Assembly: GCF_037975245.1 (NCBI RefSeq)
Contig: NC_092573.1
Span: 12,254,501 to 12,318,500 of the forward strand
DNA from: Apostichopus japonicus
Taxonomy: Eukaryota > Echinodermata > Holothuroidea > Aspidochirotida > Stichopodidae
Length of the DNA: 64,000 bases
Reading direction: 5' to 3'
The number at the start of each line of letters is the position of its first letter. The first letter of the stretch is position 1. Shown piece by piece: positions 1-9,300 of this stretch. The position numbers and the translations under genes were made by a program. The notes beneath the pieces are model-generated. The model was not told the origin of the DNA. It saw only the letters and a list, made by a program, of their open reading frames with translations, and ran no database searches.

Positions 1-2
1 AC

Positions 3-2951
3 TCAGACCCGATTACAATGCTTAAAGTGCTTGTCCAGAGCATTCTTAAACCCATTGACACTACTTGCAAGTACAACTTTCTCAGGCAAACTATTCCACT
101 CATTCACAACCCTATTAGAAAAAAAGTTATGCCGAATATTAATCCTACTATGCGACTTTTGAAGTTTAAGACAATGACCTCTAGTACAACTACTGTTTGC
201 AAACATGAAAAAGTCGGTAAAGGATAAATTGTCGAAACCATACACAATCTTGAAAACCTGGATCAAGTCCCCACGTAACCTCCGAAGCTCCAGTGTGGTG
301 AGATTCAACAGTTGTAACCGCCTATAATAAGGAACCCTCTTTAAGGAACTAATCATCCTAGTAGCCCTCCTCTGGACCTTTTCAAGTACTTCCTTATCCT
401 TAGCAAAATAAGGGTTCCAAGCCTGCACAGCATACTCCAGATGAGGCCTAACCAACTGCTTATAAAGCCTAACTACGATGTCCTCTTTCAGAAAACTGAA
501 GTTCCTCTTGATCATACCTAAAACCCTATTACCTCTTTTAGCAGCTTCAAGACAATGTTTGGAAGGTTGCAGAGACGAGTCAATGTAGATACCTAGGTCT
601 CTTTCAACAGAGACCTCCTGTAACTCCACACCATTTAGATTGTATGTAAACTTTTGGTTACTACTACCAATGTGCATTACCTTACATTTATCAATATTAA
701 AAAGCATTTGCCACCCCTGAGACCAGGAAAAAATCTTATCTAAATCCGCTTGAAATTTCTCAGAATCGCTTTTGGAAGAGACCTCAGAATACAATTTGGT
801 GTCATCAGCAAACTTCTTAGCTGTACACAAAATATCTCCGTCGATGTCATTTATATAGGCAACAAACAACAGGGGACCTAATACAGACCCTTGTGGAACC
901 CCACTAGTAACGTTCTGCCAAGAAGAAGCACAGCCATTAATTACCACCCTCTGTTCCCTATTACCAAGCCAATTCCCGATCCAAGACAGTAAATTCCCTA
1001 TGACACCCATGCTCTTCAGCCTAAGTAAAAGACGCTGGTGGGGAACTTTATCAAAGGCCTTCTGGAAATCCAGGAACACAACATCTACAGACATCTGCCT
1101 ATTTAGTGAGCTTGTTACATCTTCCATAAACTCAAGGATATTAGTGAGACAAGACCTTTTTTGACAAAAGCCATGCTGAGACTCTCTGATCAAAGACTGA
1201 CTGCTGAAGTGACAGACCAAAGACTTTTTAACAATAGACTCCATGACCTTACAAACTACACTAGTGAGACTAACGGGCCTATAATTACAGGGCTTAGTCT
1301 TATCACCCTTCTTGAAAATTGGGGTAATATTAGCACATCTCCAGTCCCTAGGAACATAACCTTCATCCATAAATTTACTAAAAATCAACGAGAGTGGAAC
1401 GCAGAAATAGTGTGCAAAAGTCTTCAACAAATACGGATGGATTGCATCCGGTCCAGAAGCTTTAGAAACATTTAGACGAAGCAGCTCCTTTAAGACAACG
1501 TCATCCGAAAATAAGACCGTATCCAGTTTAGGCCTATCACTGCCCCCCTGAAAATCTGGAATACTACTCGTATCTTCCCTTGTGAAAACCGACACAAAAT
1601 AGTCGTTCAAAAGATCTGCAAGATCCTGACTATCAGTAACTATCTTATCAGCCTGTGGTGCCCTAAGGGAAACAATTGCATCTTTAACTTTCTGCTTAGA
1701 CCTGACATAAGAAAAGAAGGCCTTTGGGTTATCCTTAATTTTTAGGGCGATGCTTTTTTCGAAATTCAATTTTGCATCAGAGACTAAGCATTCTACTTTC
1801 AGCTGATGAATTTTAAACTTGGCCAAAAGAGATTCAGATTTAGTCCTCCTAAACAACTTCCACATTCTACGTTTTTGCCTAATTGCACATCTAACTTTCT
1901 TATTCATCCAGTGAGGCATACTGCTTTTACGACGACGATTCTTCCACGGAACATGATTTTCCATAATGACCTTTAATTTATCAGCAAAACAAATCCAAGA
2001 CTGAGAAGCACTCATATCACTAAACAAATTAATCCAATCTGTACCCTTTAGTAAAGTTTCAATTGCCTCTGTATCTGATCTCGAAAAATCAGGGACTTTT
2101 TCCTTGCTAATAGAACTTACGACCTTACAAACAACATCAAAAGCTAGTATATCATGATCACTAGTTCCTAGTTTTCCTAGACCGGTCAAATCAACAACAT
2201 TGCTTGGATTAGAACTCAAAACAAGATCCAGGATGTTATCCCCCCTAGTAGGGAAAGTAACATGTTGATGTAAAAAGCAATCTTGCACAACATCTAGAAA
2301 ATTACTACCTTTCCTACTACTAGAACCATCTATCCAATTAATGTCAGGAAAATTAAAGTCGCCCATTATAACAACATCACCTTTAGCAGCCTTTCTAATT
2401 GAATCAAACAGCACGACATCATTATCATCGCTGCTGTTAGGAGAGCGGTAAACAACACCTACAGTGATAACGTCCCTGGACCTCTTGGAGTTGTTTGTGG
2501 ACAACTCGCACCAGACAGAATTAACAAAAGACCCTTGCAACTGAGATTTCTCAACACTTACAATGTCATCCCTAACATACAGTAACACTCCCCCACCAAC
2601 CCCATTATGAGTATCCCTTCTGTCCTGACGATACACAACATACCCCGGGTGAGAAACCTCAGCACTATCAATGTCCTCCCTTAACCAAGACTCGGTGATA
2701 CCAAACACATCCGGTTTCAGATCCTCGAGAAGCACAGTAAATTCAGCAAAATTTTTACGAATACTTCTAGCATTGGTAAAGACAATCTTCAGCCTATCCC
2801 TGAAACTATGTACCTTAGCATGCCTCCTAAAGTTAGAACTATGACTATCACTTATTTTGCTCTCAAAACGCCTATAATCGCCTCCACTAGGAACATAATC
2901 CTTATCCAAACTAATTCCTGACTTCATCGCCCCCCAATTTAGTTTAAACAT
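3..2951 (-). CDS. LINE ORF2: AP-endonuclease / reverse transcriptase (982 aa)
   Basis: This polyprotein would nick target DNA and copy the element RNA by target-primed reverse transcription. The endonuclease domain covers about residues 53-275, with Glu87 in TESWL, the GDFN block at 197-200 and the SDHD block at 264-267. The reverse transcriptase covers about 530-800, with LDFxKAFD (627-634), GVPQGSVLGP (684-693) and the catalytic FADD box (714-717, in place of the more usual YADD). The C-terminus carries the WNSLP-type motif usual in CR1/jockey-group proteins. No internal stop or frameshift is present and the length is typical of a complete ORF2. Its start ATG lies inside the end of ORF1, with a 13-nt overlap in a different frame. 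Confidence 0.95.
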   Translation of the reverse strand: MFKLNWGAMKSGISLDKDYVPSGGDYRRFESKISDSHSSNFRRHAKVHSFRDRLKIVFTNARSIRKNFAEFTVLLEDLKPDVFGITESWLREDIDSAEVSHPGYVVYRQDRRDTHNGVGGGVLLYVRDDIVSVEKSQLQGSFVNSVWCELSTNNSKRSRDVITVGVVYRSPNSSDDNDVVLFDSIRKAAKGDVVIMGDFNFPDINWIDGSSSRKGSNFLDVVQDCFLHQHVTFPTRGDNILDLVLSSNPSNVVDLTGLGKLGTSDHDILAFDVVCKVVSSISKEKVPDFSRSDTEAIETLLKGTDWINLFSDMSASQSWICFADKLKVIMENHVPWKNRRRKSSMPHWMNKKVRCAIRQKRRMWKLFRRTKSESLLAKFKIHQLKVECLVSDAKLNFEKSIALKIKDNPKAFFSYVRSKQKVKDAIVSLRAPQADKIVTDSQDLADLLNDYFVSVFTREDTSSIPDFQGGSDRPKLDTVLFSDDVVLKELLRLNVSKASGPDAIHPYLLKTFAHYFCVPLSLIFSKFMDEGYVPRDWRCANITPIFKKGDKTKPCNYRPVSLTSVVCKVMESIVKKSLVCHFSSQSLIRESQHGFCQKRSCLTNILEFMEDVTSSLNRQMSVDVVFLDFQKAFDKVPHQRLLLRLKSMGVIGNLLSWIGNWLGNREQRVVINGCASSWQNVTSGVPQGSVLGPLLFVAYINDIDGDILCTAKKFADDTKLYSEVSSKSDSEKFQADLDKIFSWSQGWQMLFNIDKCKVMHIGSSNQKFTYNLNGVELQEVSVERDLGIYIDSSLQPSKHCLEAAKRGNRVLGMIKRNFSFLKEDIVVRLYKQLVRPHLEYAVQAWNPYFAKDKEVLEKVQRRATRMISSLKRVPYYRRLQLLNLTTLELRRLRGDLIQVFKIVYGFDNLSFTDFFMFANSSCTRGHCLKLQKSHSRINIRHNFFSNRVVNEWNSLPEKVVLASSVNGFKNALDKHFKHCNRV

Positions 2952-3874
2952 AGCTGTTCAACAGAGTAATTCACCATCCTACCAAACAACGAGGCCCCAG
3001 TATTAGCTAAGTGCAAACCATCCCTGGCGAACAGATCCCTTCTACCCTGGAAAGATGACCACATGTCAACAAATGTGAAGCCGAAGTCGGCACACAAACT
3101 ATACAATAAACCATTCAAAGTTACAATCTTTTCTGACAGAACCTTGCTGTCAAATCTTGGCAACAAACTGCATATGACAACTTTAGCCCGAGTTGATGCT
3201 AGTCGACACATCAATTCGTGGTACCTAGACTGAATAATGTTTTGCGACTCCTTCTGCACATTGTTAGTGCCTACCTGGACTACAACCACCTCCTCATCTG
3301 ACACGATTTTGTTTACCCTGTTACTGACATCCTGGATTTTAGCACCTGGCAAACATACCCTGACCCTTTTTGCTTTATCCGCCCTGCAGAACTCTCGGTC
3401 TACATACCGTACTAATGAATCCCCACACAATACCATTCTTCCTTTCGACTTCTCCTGTCCCCACTTACCGCTGTTTACAACCACACTACCATCTCCTATC
3501 ACATCACAATCACCACGCACTTCGTCCACTACTAGCCACTCACTATTTCCCTCCTGGGAGACTTCATTCCCATCATCAACATCACGCAACTCCTCCACAG
3601 GTAACACGTCAAAACCATTACAAGTTGGAACAACCTCGCAACAATCCCTTTCAGCAACTGCACTACTCACAGCCCTACTATTCCCGACTTCCGTCCATAC
3701 ACAACTACAGCTTTTCAATAGCTCCTCTAATTCCTTAAGTTTCACACACTTATCGCAAACAAACACAATAGCTTCACTAGATGCTGATTTAAAATCACAT
3801 TCCAAGCCAGAAATCTCAAACTCAATCCACATATTACACGCATCACAGCAGACTAAACGATCAGGCACAGCCAT
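2939..3874 (-). CDS. LINE ORF1: zinc-finger-like segment plus SGNH/GDSL esterase (311 aa)
   Basis: This is the first ORF of the CR1-type element. The N-terminus has paired cysteines (C10-x2-C13 and C40-x2-C43, with Trp16 and Cys26 between) resembling the PHD-like finger seen in CR1 ORF1 proteins. Residues ~145-305 form an SGNH hydrolase: GDS at 151-153 (catalytic Ser153), Gly177, GTNN at 202-205 (Asn205) and DGLH at 285-288 (Asp285, His288). All four SGNH blocks are intact, so esterase activity is plausible. In this family ORF1 is thought to bind RNA and to help in mobility; the role of the esterase is not settled. The acidic, low-complexity linker at ~60-140 looks disordered. Confidence 0.9.
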   Translation of the reverse strand: MAVPDRLVCCDACNMWIEFEISGLECDFKSASSEAIVFVCDKCVKLKELEELLKSCSCVWTEVGNSRAVSSAVAERDCCEVVPTCNGFDVLPVEELRDVDDGNEVSQEGNSEWLVVDEVRGDCDVIGDGSVVVNSGKWGQEKSKGRMVLCGDSLVRYVDREFCRADKAKRVRVCLPGAKIQDVSNRVNKIVSDEEVVVVQVGTNNVQKESQNIIQSRYHELMCRLASTRAKVVICSLLPRFDSKVLSEKIVTLNGLLYSLCADFGFTFVDMWSSFQGRRDLFARDGLHLANTGASLFGRMVNYSVEQLCLN

Positions 3875-3940
3875 AACGAAAATACTAAGTCAAAGAAAAA
3901 AAAAAAAACAGCGTACACAGAAAATCGAACACACGACGGG

Positions 3941-4510
3941 CAGCTTAGGCTAACAGAGACTGTACACTGAACGATAGGATACAATGACGCTACAGACCTA
4001 AAACCACGGACAGAACTGAAACACGACAAAAACAGCTCACATTGAACACAATAACGTGCAGAATGAAAGATACAGACAATAAATAACGAATACACTAAGG
4101 CACAGAAAACCCACGAACACAGAAAATCTATACTCACGATTAGCAGCTTAGGCTTAACAGAGACAATATACTGAACGATAGGATACACTGACGTTACAGA
4201 CCTAAAACAACGGACAGCACTGAAACAAGACAAAAACAGCTCACATTGAACACAAAAACATGCAGAATGAAAGTTACAGACAATAAATAACGAATACACT
4301 AAGGCACAGAAAAACCCGCGAACGCGGAAAAACGATACTCACGATTAGCAGCTTAGGCTCAACATAGACTATACACTGTACGATAGGATACACTGACGCT
4401 ACAGACCTTAAACCACGGACAGCACCGACACAAGACAAAAAACAGCACAGATTGAACAAAAAATATGCAGAATGACAGGAACAGACAAAAATAACTCCAA
4501 ATAAACAACA
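3941..4510 (-). repeat. 5' leader tandem repeats of the LINE (~204-bp monomers)
   Basis: The motif CAGCTTAGGC recurs at 3941, 4144 and 4349, giving a period of 203-205 bp, and long stretches of the monomers agree between these anchors. The third copy is partial. Repeated 5' monomers are known as promoter units in several LINE families (for example mouse L1), so these probably serve as internal promoters; that is inference. The open frames on the minus strand here are repeats of one another and are probably not coding. Confidence 0.8.
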
Positions 4511-4619
4511 AAACGAATCACAAGGTGTTTGATAAAAAAAACGATCCCAAAAATCCCAAAAATGAACGAAATGCAAGAGCACCGAAAAAGTACGTGTATA
4601 CGCTTCAACGACCAAAGGC

Positions 4620-4782
4620 CTATAACATGATCTGCTTTCAAAACATGGTCTGGTTTAAGCTTAGAGGCATTACTGAAACCTAACTTGATATTATATCGTC
4701 CAACGTCCAGAACAATGCCAGGCGTTTCAAGATTCAGACCTTCAGGTGAACCCATTCTGAAGACACTTTGACCAATATGCAT
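4620..4782 (-). CDS. Possible first coding exon of an actin-related protein, partial
   Basis: On the minus strand a ~54-residue stretch starting at an ATG (4780-4782) contains GIVLDVGRYNIKLGFS, which fits the actin-fold phosphate-1 loop (D-x-G-x5-G-F) and most resembles ARP6-type N-termini from memory. A plausible acceptor (CTTTTCAG) lies 16 nt upstream of the ATG, with an in-frame stop between them, so this could be the first coding exon behind a spliced 5' UTR. No convincing donor is visible before the LINE begins, and no further ARP exons were found in the window. It may be an exon interrupted by the LINE insertion, a pseudogene fragment, or chance. Confidence 0.3.
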
Positions 4783-4799
4783 ATAAAGACTACATCAGC

Positions 4800-5229
4800 T
4801 GAAAAGTAGGGAAGTCAGTGAGAATGAATTCAAGCCATACATTTTTATGTTTGAGAAAGCTTACAGAAAAACAATGCTCATGCAGAATGAATAAAACCTT
4901 TAAAACATATTTATACCAAGAACATGGTATGGTACTATTAACTTCAAAGTTTCGCTTGAATAACATTTAAAGGAAAAGTGGCATCATCATGTAGACTTTT
5001 TGCCTTTTTTGAACTTCGCATATGTAGAACCAGTACCACAAGCAAGATAATCCTCACCTGGCTTTCAGAATCTTTGCATTTTCAATATACTGTAGCCTAG
5101 TTACTTTTTCAAACTGATTTAGCGTAATCGAAAGATTATTTAAAGAAATATTGCTGAGCACTGAAGTTCATATTGAAAATGTGATGTACCCTGCCTGGAG
5201 CCTGTTTTCCCCAAGCTCAAAAGAACTGT
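4800..5229. other. Non-coding spacer
   Basis: AT-rich sequence with no long open frame and no recognised repeat until the LINE fragment near 5230. Confidence 0.5.
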
Positions 5230-5349
5230 TATAAATATTCGCTTTATCCTCGCACCATTCCTCAGTGGAACGCACTCCCACCTGAACTGAAATCAGCACC
5301 AAACACCGCCTCCTTCAAGTTCATGCTGGAAAGTCAGCAGCACCATTAG
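5230..5349 (+). mobile_element. Fragment of the 3' end of a second LINE ORF2
   Basis: The plus-strand frame from 5230 reads 39 codons to a TAG (5347-5349) and contains SLYPRTIPQWNALPPELK followed by SFKFML. This is the conserved C-terminal motif (FPRTxxxWNxLPxxV...SFKxxL) of non-LTR reverse-transcriptase proteins. It is unlike the C-terminus of the intact LINE at the window start, so it comes from a different family. Flanking sequence gives no more of the domain, as expected for a 5'-truncated dead copy. Confidence 0.7.
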
Positions 5350-6335
5350 CATAACTCGAAGGACTGCACGTCAACAGCCACATCAGGGGCGATTTGTGCA
5401 GTACCACACCAAGACCAAGACCTGTGCATACATGTACTATGTAGGCTTATGCTAAATCATAACTTCATTAATGTTCATATGGCCTAGCCATGTTAATTTT
5501 CATACCAATACTATTTCTCGGATAGGCTATACATTTTCAGAAGCTAGGGAAATATAATACTTAGCTGCAATCATCTAAATTGTGAGTGTCACTCGGTAAT
5601 CCTGGTTGATGTGACGTTTTAGCACCATAGTTCGATAAGTAATAAAGCAAATTTCAAGCCTACAGTAGGCATATGTAACCCTTTGCTTATTTTCTAACTT
5701 TAGACTAGTACAGGGATGTCCGCTAGACCTATATCAATCGAGGAAGACAAGCCTAAACAAGTGTCAAATGTGTGCCAAGATGAAAGATAATTCAAAGTTT
5801 AAACAGATTATGCCGATGGTGTTATGCTCACTTGTTATTCCGATCTTTGTGGGTTTGTTCTTGTTCTCCAGGTGTTGCTCAGACCAGTACTCGCCTAGTC
5901 TAGCCTAACAGTTACACTACAAACAAGTGTAATAAAAGGGGTGCTACTGGTACTACTACTACATTGGTCAAGAGCAGCAAACAGACGATTGCACAGTAGC
6001 AGACTACGCGGCAGATTGAATAGCAAGTTTGCAAACTGACCAGAAATCTACTCTCTACATTGCTATATAATTTAGCGAAAAATACTTTATTTGCACATTT
6101 TAAAAACCTTCAATTTGATAGAATGGATGAAGAATTATAATATTTTCACACTTTTTGTATAATCGTCATATTTGCAAACGCCATAATCACTTAGTCAGCA
6201 CTGGTCTGATTCTGATATGATCGCCAAGCACGTTGCAGCCCAGTACCTAAATCAACGCACATTCATTCAGGCTTCAGCACATGTCATTATTTTTTTCACA
6301 TTTGCCAATCACGTATTTCAGCCATATTCGAAACC
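5350..6335. other. Upstream region of the HACD3-like gene
   Basis: No coding exon was recognised. This stretch probably holds the promoter and 5' UTR of the plus-strand gene starting at 6336. No convincing TATA box could be tied to a start site. Confidence 0.4.
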
Positions 6336-9300
6336 ATGGAAGTTCTCCATCCGCTGGTGTACTGGGCACAGAACAAAGAAAAGATTACGCTAAGGGTAGA
6401 ATTACGCGATGTATCGGTAAACAATATTTAGCTTTGCTTGACGTTTAGAGCTAAGTTCAAATATTCCCTAGGCCTATGCTGTTTTAGATCAAACGATACA
6501 TACATAACTGGAGTCTGTAAGAGAATTTTTCGCGGAACTAGGACTACGACAACCCAGGCCTCCCATATATATAGTATACAGATGATGGGCTCAAAGAAAG
6601 GGAAGTCCTTTTTAATCCCTCCCAACTTCAGCACAAAACAGATATATGCAGGGTATTTTTGGTACAGACCAAGACTAGAGTATCTTTTAAGCTCAGCCTG
6701 GGGACATCTTGAGATTGAACTCATTCTCTATTTGAATTTGATAAATCAATACAGTACTCACTAGCCTAGCTGATTGTCTACCTCGGACTTCATAGTAGTG
6801 ATGCTATAATAATTAATTTTAGTAGCTAATGTATTCAAACAATGGACCTAAGTATGGGGGCAATGACAATACATGCACACAGTACTATATATAACTAATC
6901 TAGTACAGATTTCACCACAGATTTCCACCCTCGCATGATAACAGCACCATGATATCAGCTCTCTTGTGTACTTGTTCGAGGGCATGTGTCAATTCCTATT
7001 CTTCTGCTGTACATTTAATATCTTAAAATGCTTTTCAGAAGTGTACTTATATTAATGCTAGAAATTGTGCTCACTGTTCTCTATCTATACACAGTCACCA
7101 AAGATTGAGATCAAGGAAAATGAACTCATTTTTAAAGGTCAGTATGCATAATGTAAAGTTGTTGTCTTCTCCTGCTTACTGTAGGTTACTGTTCATATTC
7201 AACTACATCATGAGTTTAATTGCAGTACTTCAGTTTATTGTTTAGGTGCATGCATGGCCATGTGCTGTGCTCATGATCGGAATGCATATGTATAGAAATT
7301 ATGCTGCACATTAAGTGACACCAAATTCAACTTGGAAGGCATAAAAAGCTTGATGTAATTAAAGGTAATAGTTTTATTAAGCAGTTCACAAAGAATTAGT
7401 GCTCTGAGTGACAATTGCAATACTTTTCATATTAGGTTAGATGTAGGTATATAGGAAAGTTCTGATGGTCATGACTTTATATAACTGGACAATTGAGTGA
7501 CTTAATTTGCATACTCTGTAAGAGTGGGTGGCTGAAACAGTACTGTTTGTTAAAGGTCATTGAAAAACATCTTTGGGTTTTGATGAAAACATTGAATGGC
7601 GTGAATTTAATATACATGTATGATCTCAAAATGTAATCGTTTGCAAATTGCATTTAATGATAAAAATATTTGCTCAACGTACAGTAAGTATACTTTTGTG
7701 AGCATGTTTGTATTGTGGATAGGGATTTCCTTTATATTTTGCCACTTATATCCCTCACCTTTCCTCCATAACTTCTCCCCTAAGTACTTCTGTCCAACAG
7801 GTGATGAAAGTAAGACAAAACTACAACAGATAACGAGGGAAGCAAGCCTAAGGTTCTGGTACCCTTTAGGTCTTGTTGTGACTCAAGTAAACCATCCAAT
7901 TAGCCTACTACTGTATCTGTGTACTTTGCGTTTATAAGTAAGCACTAGATTCCCTGCTCTAGCTTGGAATCAACTCTGCGGATTGATTGAATGCAATATT
8001 AATCTGCAGAAGAGACAGAATATGATTATATGCTCAGACTTTCATTCCACGAAATCCACATCATTTGCAGTACAGTACTTACTGTAGAAACCTGTTTAAA
8101 TATATTTTACTCTTTCTTCTTGCAACCAGGATATGGAGAGGGTGCCAAAGGCCTCCATGAGTATGAATTTGAGCTGGAACTAAATGATGAAATTAACATT
8201 GAGGTAGAGTACTGTACACTAAATTGAAGACTTGAGAAAATCTTTCACTAAAACTGAATTATAAATGAGATTTGTTTCTTGTTTATTATTTTTTAGTTTG
8301 ATGGAATCAGTGTGAAAGACACAATCATGTTGAGCAGACCTGTAGACTAAAGTTGTAAGACCCCTAATATAAGTTTAAAATTGTTGTTACCATTTTGCTC
8401 TTTGATAAACACTTTCTAGTCCATACTGCCAAATACTGTTTTTTTTTTTATCAGCACATGTATGCATTCAGAATTAAATAGTTGACTGACTGTTGGATCT
8501 GTTTGCATGCATAAACACTTCAAGGTGATGTAACATCACAAGTTACAGTTAGGTTCCTCAAAAACATTTACTGTGTTAAAAGCATATGTACCTGTAGATG
8601 GTTGATTTAATACATTCTAAAAGTCTACAACTTTTGATGAATACAAAATAATGAACATTGGTAAATTAAAGGTTTACAGCTCTAGGATCTCAGGTGGAAA
8701 CCTTGTAAATACTGTAACTAAAGAAGGGAATGTTAATAGATTTCATCCTGTGGCTTCCCTGACATAGTGTTTACCAGAACTGTATGTACAGTATTTACAT
8801 TGGTAGAGATGAAAAGTCAGTTGACAACATGGATCTCAACAAGAAGACTTGTCTTGTTGTGAATGATCTGTTACTTTGTTGAGTAGTAAAGTGTAAATAA
8901 AAACATTTGTGGAGGTCCACAGGTCAATATTATAGACACTTGTGGCCTTACTGTATGAATTGATTTCTGGACAAGTGAGTTTCTCCTGATGACTGCAAAA
9001 CCTTTACTGTGTTTGATTGCAACTCTTTTGTAAGGTTTATTGGTTCTTGTAAAAAAAATACAACACCCTACCTTTGAATTTTTGAATGTTGCCCTCGTTT
9101 CATGCCCATGGCCTTACACGACCAGTATAGAAAATTTGGAAGATATCATCTTCTTGGTTATTGTAACAACGTTTTTTCCTTGCTGCTGCTTTAATATGCT
9201 GTAGCTGAGTATTTTCAGTAGACACTGCACATATTAATATTATAACTCGAATCTCTGGATATTAAAACAAATTGCAACACCATGTGTTGGATAGTTAGCC

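Larger units (their letters stand above)
1..4625 (-). mobile_element. CR1-clade LINE retrotransposon, apparently full-length on its 5' side
   Basis: A non-LTR retrotransposon read on the minus strand. In order from its 5' end it has a leader of ~204-bp tandem repeats, ORF1 (Cys-pair zinc-finger-like segment plus SGNH esterase) and ORF2 (AP-endonuclease plus reverse transcriptase). The ORF2 stop lies at bases 3-5, so the 3' UTR and terminal repeat fall outside the window. The esterase-bearing ORF1 combined with an apurinic-type endonuclease ORF2 is characteristic of the CR1 clade. Both reading frames are open throughout, which indicates a young copy that may still be active. The 5' boundary, near 4600-4630, is inferred from where leader-like sequence gives way to an unrelated exon-like segment; no target-site duplication can be checked. 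Confidence 0.9.

Noticed and set aside
3237-3953. Plus-strand 238-codon open frame rich in Ser/Thr/Pro
   Set aside because: It lies antisense to LINE ORF1, has low complexity and no family signature. It is a shadow of the real ORF.
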